A DNA stretch of 64,000 nucleotides from Flavobacterium phragmitis. Lineage in GTDB: Bacteria; Bacteroidota; Bacteroidia; Flavobacteriales; Flavobacteriaceae. Under the pieces are notes generated by a model. It had not been told where the DNA came from and searched no databases. It saw only the letters and a program-made list of their open reading frames with translations. The stretch spans positions 47,289-111,288 of the forward strand of contig NZ_FOMH01000009.1 of NCBI RefSeq assembly GCF_900112575.1, in the 5' to 3' direction. Of the stretch, positions 1 through 9,400 are shown one piece after another. Numbering within the stretch: the stretch's first letter is position 1; each line of letters begins with the position of its first letter. The position numbers and the translations under genes were made by a program.

Positions 1-17
1 GAACATCTCATAGGTAG
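1..17 (+). repeat. REP-like element, cut by the window edge
   Basis: The first 17 bases match the right half and tail (GAACATCTCATaGGTAG) of the REP-like element seen intact around the transposase at 60.1 kb, with one difference. The left half of the hairpin would lie outside the window. Confidence 0.6.
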
Positions 18-44
18 TTGAGGTAACCATTAATGAAAAATTAA

Positions 45-87
45 GAACGTCCTATCGGAACGTTATCAATCTCTCATCGATTGAGAT
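45..87 (+). repeat. degenerate REP-like hairpin
   Basis: A short hairpin (GAACGT...ACGTT, 45-64) is followed by a CTCATCG tail that itself sits in a small palindrome (72-86). The architecture, hairpin then CTCATCG, is that of the REP elements near 60 kb, with a different stem sequence. The assignment is by similarity of layout only. Confidence 0.4.
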
Positions 88-111
88 GAAAAACATATAA
101 TAATGAAATTG

Positions 112-164
112 ATTATCCCATTGTATCAAGTAATTATAAAAAAACAATGGGGTAATTTTTTTTT
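112..164 (+). terminator. terminator-like hairpin with T-run upstream of the GH27 gene
   Basis: ATTATCCCATTGT (112-124) pairs with ACAATGGGGTAAT (144-156) with one mismatch and is followed by an unbroken run of T. It could end a transcript arriving from before the window, or act as an attenuator for the GH27 operon. The 19-nt loop is rather long. Confidence 0.45.
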
Positions 165-176
165 ATTATATTTAAA

Positions 177-191
177 GTGTAAAACTTACAC
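177..191. promoter_or_regulatory. inverted repeat in the GH27 leader, possible operator
   Basis: GTGTAA-AAC-TTACAC is a perfect 6-bp inverted repeat 15 bp before the GH27 start codon. A TATATTTA sequence just upstream (7 of 8 to the Bacteroidota -7 element) suggests it lies near a transcription start. The binding protein is unknown. Confidence 0.35.
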
Positions 192-206
192 ATAAACCAT
201 TTTATA

Positions 207-1577
207 ATGAAAAAAACTAACTTACTAGCCATGATGATGGGAGCATTTTTCCTGTCAGTTGTATCTAACGCACAAACCAAACCATTTCAAAAAGAAGAAT
301 TTAAACAATGGGCTCAAACACCGCCTATGGGCTGGAACAGCTGGGATTGTTACGGGCCGACTGTTGAAGAACACGAAGTAAAAGCCAACGCAGATTATAT
401 GGCAAAAGAGCTGAAGAAATTTGGCTGGGAATACGTCGTAGTCGATATTCGATGGTTTGTCGAAAATGACAAAGCAGGCGGGTACAATCAAACCGATCCA
501 CGTTATGTAATCGATCAATACGGAAGATATCTTCCTGCTGTAAACCGATTTCCTTCTGCAAAAGATGGACAAGGTTTTAAGCCTTTAGCCGATTATATTC
601 ATAAAAAAGGATTGAAATTTGGAATTCACATTATGCGTGGTATTCCAAAAAAAGCCGTTGAAGAAAAAATGCCGATTAAGGGAACAAACGGAATTACAGC
701 AGATCAGATCTATTCAACAGCATTACAATGCGAATGGCTGAGAGACAATTATACAGTTGTAGCGGATAAACCGGGAGCACAGGAATATTATAATTCTATT
801 TTCGAATTGTACGCACAATGGGGAGTAGATTTTATTAAAATTGATGATTTATCAAGGCCGTATCACGAAGGAGAAATCAATTTGATTCGAAATGCTATCG
901 ACCATTGCGGACGCAAAATTGTGTTGAGTACTTCGCCAGGAGAAACACCAATTTCGGCAGCACAGCACGTAAGTACACACGCTAACATGTGGCGTATGGT
1001 TGATGATGTTTGGGATACTTGGCCCCATATCACGCATTTAATGGATGTAGCACAAAAATGGTATCCGTACATCGCACCGGGAACATGGCCAGATTGCGAT
1101 ATGATTCCGTTAGGACGCATTTCGATTAGAGGAGAACGTGGCAATGACCGAATGACTCGTTTAACAAAAGACGAGCAATATACTTTAATTACATTTTTCA
1201 ACATCTTCAAATCGCCCCTGTTTTTTGGTGGAGATTTGCCAAGTAATGATGCCTTTACTTTATCCTTATTAACGAATAAAGAGGTAGTAAAAATGCATAA
1301 CGAAAGCACGGCTGTAAAACAACTTTTCCAAAAAGATGGAAAAATTGCAGTGACTTCAAAAAATGCAAAAGACGGAAGTGTTTATTTGGCTCTATTTAAT
1401 ATTTCAGATAAAGACTCACAGAAAGTATCTGTAAACCTTTCAGAGCTTGGAATTTCAGGCACGGCCGAAGTTTTAAATATGTGGACAGGCGAAAAATCTA
1501 AAACAGCCTCCAAAGAAATAGGAGCCGATTTAAAACCACATAGTTCAGTTCTGTATCAATTAAAAAGCAAAAAATAA
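207..1577 (+). CDS. secreted GH27-type alpha-galactosidase / beta-L-arabinopyranosidase
   Basis: This is a 456-aa secreted glycoside hydrolase of clan GH-D, family GH27-like. A signal peptide (residues 1-22, ending SNAQ) is followed by a TIM barrel opening with PPMGWNSWD, a hallmark of the family. The probable nucleophile is D213 in FIKIDD. The probable acid/base is D267 (WRMVDD), placed five residues after the Trp as in characterised GH27 enzymes. Residues from about 370 form the C-terminal beta domain. GH27 members remove terminal alpha-galactose, alpha-GalNAc or beta-L-arabinopyranose. The two following genes look like arabinose-releasing enzymes, so the arabinopyranosidase role is possible but is inference. 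The stop codon overlaps the next start by one base (TAATG), so translation is probably coupled. Confidence 0.85.
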   Translation: MKKTNLLAMMMGAFFLSVVSNAQTKPFQKEEFKQWAQTPPMGWNSWDCYGPTVEEHEVKANADYMAKELKKFGWEYVVVDIRWFVENDKAGGYNQTDPRYVIDQYGRYLPAVNRFPSAKDGQGFKPLADYIHKKGLKFGIHIMRGIPKKAVEEKMPIKGTNGITADQIYSTALQCEWLRDNYTVVADKPGAQEYYNSIFELYAQWGVDFIKIDDLSRPYHEGEINLIRNAIDHCGRKIVLSTSPGETPISAAQHVSTHANMWRMVDDVWDTWPHITHLMDVAQKWYPYIAPGTWPDCDMIPLGRISIRGERGNDRMTRLTKDEQYTLITFFNIFKSPLFFGGDLPSNDAFTLSLLTNKEVVKMHNESTAVKQLFQKDGKIAVTSKNAKDGSVYLALFNISDKDSQKVSVNLSELGISGTAEVLNMWTGEKSKTASKEIGADLKPHSSVLYQLKSKK

Positions 1578-4135
1578 TGAAAAGTTTTTTGCTTAAAAGC
1601 ACTATTAAGTTGCTTTTGCTTTTTACCATTATTTTTGGAATGTCTGGATTTATTATCAAAACAAAAGATGAAAATCCAGGTAAAGTTTACTTATTTGCGT
1701 ATTCTACTTTAAAAAATAATGGAAAAAACGGACTTCATTTTGCATGGAGTACAGATCAGAAAAATTGGTTTGCCATTGGTCCAGAGTTCAGTTTTCTAAA
1801 ATCAGATTTTGGAAGCTGGGGACCAACGGGGAAAAGTATGTCTGAAGCTTTTTTAGTTCAAGATAATGCTGGAAATTTTCACTGTTTTTGGAGTGTTAGA
1901 GATAATGTTTTTGCGCATTCAGAAAGTAAGGATTTGGTTAATTGGGGAAGGCAAAATTATATTCAGGGAATGAAAAATTTTGTTGGAAAAAACCAAGATA
2001 AATCGGTTATCCTAAATGTTCAGGTTAGTCAGAAAGAAGGAAAATATGTAGTTCACTTTAGCGAAAGCGGACAAAATTATTATACCACTACAAAAGACTT
2101 TCAAAATTATACTCCCGCTGTAATTGATGCTAATGGTTCTCCTTTAAATTTAAAAAGTGAAATTAAGTTGCAAGGAGCGGTTTTACAAGGAACACTGCAT
2201 AAGGTAGATTGGAATTTAGTGGACGACATGATTAAAAAAATGGAGTCGGTTAAGTTTAGAGATAAACAGAACAATACTTCTCCTAAAAGTGACAGTTTAC
2301 TTTTTTTAGGTTTAAAACCGGTTAAGGCCGAAATTAAAATAAACGGTCAAGATTCAAAAAAAATCAGTAATATGCTTACTGGCGTTTTCTTTGAAGATAT
2401 CAATTATGCAGCAGATGGCGGTTTATATGGAGAACTGATTCAGAATCGTGATTTCGAATATTCGCTTCAGGATAAAAAAGGAAGTGATCCAAAATGGAAT
2501 GTTTCAATGGCATGGAGCGGTGATTTTAAAATTGAAAAAGAAAATCCAATTCATGTTAACAATCCCAATTATGCCGTAATAAAAAATGGAAATATTACGA
2601 ATTCAGGTTTTGACGGAATTACGCTTAAAGCGAATGAAAAATACGATTTTAGTGTTTTTGCCAAAGGAACAAAAGCGGTTGTTCGCCTGAAAACGGCGAG
2701 CGGAGAAACTTTAGCGGAAGCGACATTTACACCTTCAAATAGTTGGAAGAAGTTTAATCTGGTTTTAAAATCAGCAAAAACAGTTACAGATGCTCATTTA
2801 GAAATTAGTACCAACGGAGAAACGGCTGTTGATATGATTTCACTTTTTCCACAGAAAACCTTCAAAAACCGTAAAAACGGATTACGATTAGATCTTGCAG
2901 AAGCAATTGCGGATATGCACCCAAAATTTGTTCGTTTTCCGGGCGGATGTGTGGCACACGGAGACGGATTGCATAACATTTACAAATGGAAAAATACCAT
3001 TGGACCACTTGAAAGCCGAATTGGAATGCGAAATATCTGGAATTATCATCAATCGATGGGATTGGGATATTTTGAATATTTTCAGTTTTGTGAAGATTTA
3101 GGAGCCGAGCCAGTTCCTGTTTTGGCAGCGGGAGTTCCGTGTCAGAATTCATCTGACGGAGGTTCCGGACAACAATTTGGAATCGCGATGGAAGATATGG
3201 ACGAATATGTACAGGATGTTTTAGACTTAATTGAATATGCTAACGGAAGCGCCAGTACAGTTTGGGGTAAAAAACGTGCTGAGGCGGGACATCCAAAACC
3301 TTTTAATTTGAAATATGTCGGAATTGGAAATGAAGATTTAATCAGTGATGTTTTTGAAGAACGTTATCGAATGATTGTAAAAGCGGTAAAGCAAAAATAT
3401 CCCGAAATTAAGGTGATTGGAACTGTCGGACCATTTTTTGAAGGAACAGATTACAGAGAAGGCTGGAAAATTGCCGATGATTTAAAACTGCCGCTTGTAG
3501 ACGAACATTATTATCAATCGCCGGGCTGGTTTATCAATAATAACGATTTTTACGATAGTTATGATCGTTCAAAATCTAAGGTATATTTAGGAGAATATGC
3601 ATCATGGGGCAATAAGTTTTATAACGCTTTAGCAGAGGCATTGTATCTAACAGGCGTTGAAAGAAACGGAGATGTGGTTTCTATGGCTTCGTATGCGCCG
3701 TTACTGGCAAGAGAAAAACATACACAATGGAATCCGGATTTAATTTATTTTAATGGAAATGAAGTAAAACCGACAGTAAATTATTTTGTTCAAAAACTTT
3801 ACGGTCAGAATCCTGGGGATATTTATATCGAGAGAAGCATAAAAGCTTCCGATAATGCTGAGGTTAATAAACGCATTGGTGTATCTGTTGTTAAAGAAAG
3901 CATTTCAGGAGATTTGATTGTCAAATTAGTTAACATACTTCCAGTTACGGTTCTGCCATCAATCGAGATAGCTGATTTGACCACAAATGAAAATGCAAGT
4001 TATACGGTATTAGCTGGAAATCCAGAAAAAACAGATGCTAGACCCATAATTCAAAATCTTACTGTTAAAGAAGCATTTTCAAGAGAATTACCGCCTTATT
4101 CTTTTACTGTAATTCGTATTAAAACTAAAAAATAA
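1577..4135 (+). CDS. GH43-like propeller fused to GH51 alpha-L-arabinofuranosidase
   Basis: This 852-aa protein has an N-terminal hydrophobic signal or anchor (about residues 5-27). A stretch at about 32-190 carries blade-like motifs of a GH43 five-bladed propeller (FAWSTDQKNW, SESKDLVNW). A complete GH51 arabinofuranosidase follows, from about residue 250 (lectin-like start, then TIM barrel, then C-terminal beta sandwich). The catalytic acid/base is E586 in GIGNED and the nucleophile is E673 in YLGEYASW. The N-terminal part lacks the Asp and Glu motifs that mark active GH43 enzymes and is too short for a whole propeller, so it is more likely a binding or structural module. GH51 enzymes release terminal alpha-L-arabinofuranose from arabinan or arabinoxylan. 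The gene is translationally coupled to the GH27 gene and followed by a tandem GH43 protein. Confidence 0.85.
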   Translation: MKSFLLKSTIKLLLLFTIIFGMSGFIIKTKDENPGKVYLFAYSTLKNNGKNGLHFAWSTDQKNWFAIGPEFSFLKSDFGSWGPTGKSMSEAFLVQDNAGNFHCFWSVRDNVFAHSESKDLVNWGRQNYIQGMKNFVGKNQDKSVILNVQVSQKEGKYVVHFSESGQNYYTTTKDFQNYTPAVIDANGSPLNLKSEIKLQGAVLQGTLHKVDWNLVDDMIKKMESVKFRDKQNNTSPKSDSLLFLGLKPVKAEIKINGQDSKKISNMLTGVFFEDINYAADGGLYGELIQNRDFEYSLQDKKGSDPKWNVSMAWSGDFKIEKENPIHVNNPNYAVIKNGNITNSGFDGITLKANEKYDFSVFAKGTKAVVRLKTASGETLAEATFTPSNSWKKFNLVLKSAKTVTDAHLEISTNGETAVDMISLFPQKTFKNRKNGLRLDLAEAIADMHPKFVRFPGGCVAHGDGLHNIYKWKNTIGPLESRIGMRNIWNYHQSMGLGYFEYFQFCEDLGAEPVPVLAAGVPCQNSSDGGSGQQFGIAMEDMDEYVQDVLDLIEYANGSASTVWGKKRAEAGHPKPFNLKYVGIGNEDLISDVFEERYRMIVKAVKQKYPEIKVIGTVGPFFEGTDYREGWKIADDLKLPLVDEHYYQSPGWFINNNDFYDSYDRSKSKVYLGEYASWGNKFYNALAEALYLTGVERNGDVVSMASYAPLLAREKHTQWNPDLIYFNGNEVKPTVNYFVQKLYGQNPGDIYIERSIKASDNAEVNKRIGVSVVKESISGDLIVKLVNILPVTVLPSIEIADLTTNENASYTVLAGNPEKTDARPIIQNLTVKEAFSRELPPYSFTVIRIKTKK

Positions 4136-4182
4136 GCTGTTCATTATTTTCGAAAATAGAATAGTAATAAACTTTTTAAAAA

Positions 4183-6117
4183 ATGAAAAAATTAAAATTT
4201 AGTCTTGTATTCTTGTTATTGACTTCAACTTTTTTACAAGCGCAAGATAAAGCAAAAGGGGTGCCGCCTGCAGTGGCAGACAAAGATTTAACCGCCTATT
4301 TATTTGTTTATTTTATTGGAAATAAAGTAGAAGAAGAGGCAGTAAATTATGCTGTTAGTCAGGATGGTTATCATTATTACAGTCTTAATGGAAACAAACC
4401 GGTTATAGACAGTAAAGCAATCAGTTCGACGGGAGGCGTTCGTGATCCGCATATATTACGCGGAGAAGACGGCAAAACATTTTATATGGTTTTGACCGAT
4501 ATGACTTCTTCAAAAGGCTGGGACAGTAACCGTGCTATGGTTTTATTAAAAAGTACCGATTTAGTAAACTGGAAAAGCAATATTGTGAATATCCAGACTA
4601 CATTTTCAGGAAACGAAAACTTAAAAAGAGTTTGGGCACCGCAGACAATTTATGACGCGAAAGCCGGAAAATACATGATTTATTTCAGTATGCAGCATGC
4701 CGGTGGTCCTGATAAAATTTATTATGCTTACGCGAATAAAGATTTTACAGCTTTAGAAGGGGAACCGAAATTATTATTTGTTCCAAAGTCAGGAAATGCT
4801 TGTATTGATGGTGATATCATCGAAAAAAATGGAGAATATCATCTTTTTTATAAAACAGAAACCAATACGCCGGGAATCAAAGTCGCAGTTACAAAAGACT
4901 TGACTTCAGGAAACTGGATTGAAAATGACAATTATCTGCAACAAACAAAAGATGGAGTAGAAGGTTCAAGTGTTTTCAAATTGAATAATTCAGATGAATA
5001 TATTTTGATGTATGATGTTTACACCAAAGGAAGATATCAATTCACAAAAACGAAAGACCTAGAAAATTTCAGTGTAATTGACAACGATATTTCAATGGAT
5101 TTTAATCCGCGTCACGGGACTATTTTGCCAATTACACGCTCTGAATTAAAAAGAATTACGGACAAATGGGGAACGCCTGAAAAGTTTCCAAAAGTAAATC
5201 ATAACCCAGTTTTAGAAGGCTATTATGCTGATCCTGAAATTCTATACTCAAACAAAACAAAGAAATATTATATCTATCCAACAAGCGACGGATTTAACAG
5301 CTGGTCAGGATATTATTTTAAAACATTCTCTTCTGATAATTTAGTGGATTGGAAAGATGAAGGCGTAATTCTGGATCTTAAAAAAGAGGTGCCTTGGGGA
5401 AACAGAAATGCGTGGGCACCTTGTATTGTAGAGAAAAAGATTAAAGGGAAATATAAATATTTTTACTATTTCACAGCGGCTCAAAAAGTAGGTGTAGCAG
5501 TTTCGGATAATCCAACTGGTCCTTTTAAAGACAGTGGAAAAGCAATTGTTGCCCAAAGACCAGAAGGAATCAAAGATGGACAAGAAATTGATCCTGATGT
5601 TTTTACAGATCCTAAAACAGGCAAAAGTTATTTGTACTGGGGAAATATGTATATGGCGGTAGCTGAATTAAATCCCGATATGGTTTCTTTAAAACCAAAT
5701 ACCCAAAAAATTATAGCTGTTAATAATTCTTTCCGTGAAGGAACTTATGTGATTTACAGAAATGGAAAATATTATTTCTTTTGGAGTGAAGACGATACTA
5801 GAAGTCCGAAATACAAAGTGAGATACGGAATTTCAAATTCCCCAACAGGACCATTGGAAATTCCGGAAAATAATATCGTAATTCAGGGAAAACCAGACGA
5901 AGAAATTTATGCAACGGGACACAATTCGGTATTGCAAATTCCAAACAAAGACGAATGGTACATTGTATATCACAGATTCTCTTATCCAACGGGAATAAAA
6001 ATGGGGGATGCTGGAGGTTTTCATCGTGAAGTCTGCATCGATAAATTAGAGTTTAATGCAGATGGAACTATTAAGCAGGTTGTTCCAACTCATAAAGGAA
6101 TAGAAAGTTTAAAATAA
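4183..6117 (+). CDS. secreted protein with two tandem GH43 propellers
   Basis: This 644-aa secreted protein (signal peptide 1-20, LQAQ) holds two GH43-type five-bladed propellers in a row, at about 30-330 and 340-640. Both keep the three acidic residues expected for catalysis. Module 1 has D88 (RDPH), D209 or D211 (CIDGD) and E260 (VEGSS). Module 2 has D350 (ADPE), D470 (EIDPD) and E519 (REGTY). GH43 enzymes are inverting arabinofuranosidases, xylosidases, endo-arabinanases or galactosidases; the exact activity cannot be read from the sequence. Beside GH27 and GH51 genes, arabinoside removal is the best guess. A strong terminator follows, closing a three-gene operon. Confidence 0.85.
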   Translation: MKKLKFSLVFLLLTSTFLQAQDKAKGVPPAVADKDLTAYLFVYFIGNKVEEEAVNYAVSQDGYHYYSLNGNKPVIDSKAISSTGGVRDPHILRGEDGKTFYMVLTDMTSSKGWDSNRAMVLLKSTDLVNWKSNIVNIQTTFSGNENLKRVWAPQTIYDAKAGKYMIYFSMQHAGGPDKIYYAYANKDFTALEGEPKLLFVPKSGNACIDGDIIEKNGEYHLFYKTETNTPGIKVAVTKDLTSGNWIENDNYLQQTKDGVEGSSVFKLNNSDEYILMYDVYTKGRYQFTKTKDLENFSVIDNDISMDFNPRHGTILPITRSELKRITDKWGTPEKFPKVNHNPVLEGYYADPEILYSNKTKKYYIYPTSDGFNSWSGYYFKTFSSDNLVDWKDEGVILDLKKEVPWGNRNAWAPCIVEKKIKGKYKYFYYFTAAQKVGVAVSDNPTGPFKDSGKAIVAQRPEGIKDGQEIDPDVFTDPKTGKSYLYWGNMYMAVAELNPDMVSLKPNTQKIIAVNNSFREGTYVIYRNGKYYFFWSEDDTRSPKYKVRYGISNSPTGPLEIPENNIVIQGKPDEEIYATGHNSVLQIPNKDEWYIVYHRFSYPTGIKMGDAGGFHREVCIDKLEFNADGTIKQVVPTHKGIESLK

Positions 6118-6139
6118 GTTTTTTATAACTCAGAATTTA

Positions 6140-6172
6140 AAGCCAATTTCAATTAAGAAATTGGCTTTTTTT
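6140..6172 (+). terminator. rho-independent terminator after the glycosidase operon
   Basis: AAGCCAATTTC and GAAATTGGCTT form an 11-bp perfect stem with a 6-nt loop and a following T-run. The rest of the gap to 6498 is AT-rich and shows no further gene or convincing promoter. Confidence 0.85.
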
Positions 6173-6498
6173 GTCTAAATGCTTCTGTATAAGTTTTTTA
6201 GTAATAATAAAGTTTTAAATATCTGATTATTAGTACTTTATTTTTGTTTAAATTTACAAATCAAAAAATAAAACGCATTATTTTTTAGTTAAATCACATA
6301 TCTGCACCAATTTTCCTTTTAGTATTACCTGCCTTTTTAAATCAGTGTATTAGGAATGCAATTGCCACTTATCTATTGTTTTTTTCGTTTAAGCAATAGT
6401 TTTTTAGAATTCTGCTCGATTAAAAGAGTCAAGAATTTATTTCTCTGTTTTTTTATTTCTGTTATAATTTAAATTGTTAATTCTAATAATTCAATCTT

Positions 6499-9400
6499 AT
6501 GAAGAATAAATTACTTTGCATATTTATATTTTTAGGAAGTTTTACCATTTATTCTCAAGTTGGAATAGGTACACCGGTGCCTAATGCTTCTTCACAGTTA
6601 GAAGTGGTTGCAACTAATCGAGGAGTACTGATTCCGAGAATAAATTTAACAGCTTCGACAGATACATCAACAATTACCAGCGGAAACGTTAATAGCTTAC
6701 TTGTGTTTAATACCGCAACAGTTGCTGATATAAAACCAGGATATTACTACTGGTTTGACAATAAATGGAATCGAATTGTAGTGTCAGGAGAAACAGCTGT
6801 GCCAGCTGGATCTGTTATTTATAATTCGGTTAATCAAACCTTTTCATATATTGATAATTCAGGAAATTCTCAAATAATTGATTTTAGTACAATTGTAAAA
6901 GCTAATGAAACGATCACAACCCAGATTCAAAATACAACTACAGGAGCAATAACTTATACAAACGAAGCTGGAAATTCAACTATATCTCAAGTGGTAAGTG
7001 CTAATGCAGGGAATTTACTAAAAGTTGGAAGTGATGGAGGAGCAATGTTAGATGTTTCTTCAATTCCGGTTGGATCTACGACTGTTTCCAATGCCTCAAA
7101 TGCAAATACAGCAACAGTTACAGTAAACGGAATTACAAGTTCCGGCGCTCCGATTGTGAATTTAAATGAAATTTCATTATCAGGAACAAGTCTGACTACA
7201 ATAGTAAATGGAGTTTCGAGTACAGCTTTGGATTTAAGTCCAATTTTAGCTTCCGGCACAACCAATACTTTAAGTTTGGCGGGAAATACATTGACTTCAA
7301 ATGTGAATGGAGTTTCTTCGACTTCAGATGCAGTGAGCGGAGTTTCAAATGCCTCAAATGTAAATACTTCAACAGTTACGGTTAACGGCATCACAAGTTC
7401 GGGCGCTCCGATTGTCAATACAAACGTAACTTCATTATCAGGAACAAGTCTGACCACGACAGTGAACGGCGTTGCAAGCACGGCTCTGGATTTAAGCCCG
7501 ATTCTGGCTTCGGGAACTACGAATGCTTTGAGTCTTTCAGGAAATACATTGACTTCGAATGTAAACGGAGTTTCAGTGACTTCTGATGCTGTGAGCGGGG
7601 TTTCGAATGCGTCGACGGCAAACACTTTAAATACGACAGTAAATGGAATAACAGGAGCAGATGTCAATATTATCAATACAAACGAGACCTCATTGTCAGG
7701 CACAAGTCTGACGACGACAGTAAACGGCGTTGCAAGCACGGCTTTGGATTTAAGTCCGATTTTGGCTTCTGGAACTACGAATGCTTTGAGTCTTTCAGGA
7801 AATACATTGACTTCGAATGTCAACGGAGTTTCAGTTACTTCTGATGCTGTGAGCGGGGTTTCGAATGCATCGACGGCAAACACTTTAAATACGACAGTAA
7901 ACGGAATAACAGGGGCAGATGTCAATATTATCAATACAAATGAAACATCATTGTCGGGCACAAGTTTGACTACGACTGTAAACGGCGTTGCGAGCACGGC
8001 TTTGGATTTAAGTCCGATAATTTCGGCTGGAACTACAAATGCTTTGAGTCTTTCAGGAAATACATTGACTTCGAATGTCAATGGCGTTTCAGTGACTTCG
8101 GATGCTGTAAGCGGGGTTTCGAATGCATCGACTGTAAATACTTCGACAGTTACGGTTAACGGCATCACAAGTTCCGGCGCTCCGATTGTCAATACAAACG
8201 AAACTTCATTATCAGGAACAAATCTGACCACGAGTGTAAACGGCGTTGCGAGCACGGCTTTGGATTTAAGTCCGATTTTGGCATCGGGAACTACAAACGC
8301 TTTGAGTCTTTCAGGAAATACATTGACTTCGAATGTAAACGGAGTTTCAGTGACTTCTGATGCTGTTAGCGGAGTTTCGAATGCATCAACTGTAAATACG
8401 TCGACAGTTACGGTTAATGGCATCACAAGTTCGGGCGCTCCAATTGTCAATACAAACGAAACCTCATTGTCAGGAACAAATCTGACTACGACAGTAAACG
8501 GCGTTTCGAGCACGGCTTTGGATTTAAGCCCGATTCTGGCTTCGGGCACTACGAATTCTTTGAGTCTATCAGGAAATACATTGACATCGAATGTAAACGG
8601 AGTTTCAGTGACTTCTGATGCTGTGAGCGGGGTTTCGAATGCATCAACAGTGAATACAGCAACAGTTACGGTTAACGGCATCACAAGTTCGGGTGCTCCG
8701 ATTGTCAATACAAACGAAACATCATTGTCGGGCACAAGCCTGACAACGACAGTAAACGGCGTTGCGAGCACGGCTTTGGATTTAAGCCCGATTTTGGCAT
8801 CGGGAACTACGAATGCTTTGAGTCTATCAGGGAATACATTGACATCGAATGTAAACGGAGTTTCAGTTACTTCTGATGCTGTGAGTGGAGTTTCGAATGC
8901 ATCAACTGGAAATACTGCAACAGTTACAGTAAACGGAATTACAAGTTCGGGCGCTCCGATTGTCAATACAAACGAAACATCTTTGACAGGCGCAAGCCTG
9001 ACTACGACAGTAAACGGCGTGGCGAGCACGGCTTTGGATTTAAGTCCGATTTTGGCTTCGGGAACTACAAATGCTTTGAGTCTTTCAGGAAATACATTGA
9101 CTTCAAATGTAAACGGAGTTTCAGTTACTTCTGATGCTGTGAGTGGAGTTTCGAATGCATCAACAGTGAATACATCGACAGTTACGGTTAACGGCATCAC
9201 AAGTTCCGGCGCTCCGATTGTTAATACAAACGAAACGTCGTTATCAGGAACAAGCTTGACGACGACTGTAAACGGCGTTGCGAGCACGGCTTTGGATCTA
9301 AGCCCGATTTTGGCATCAGGAACTACGAATGCTTTGAGTCTTTCAGGAAATACATTGACTTCGAATGTCAATGGCGTTTCAGCGACTTCTGATGCTGTGA

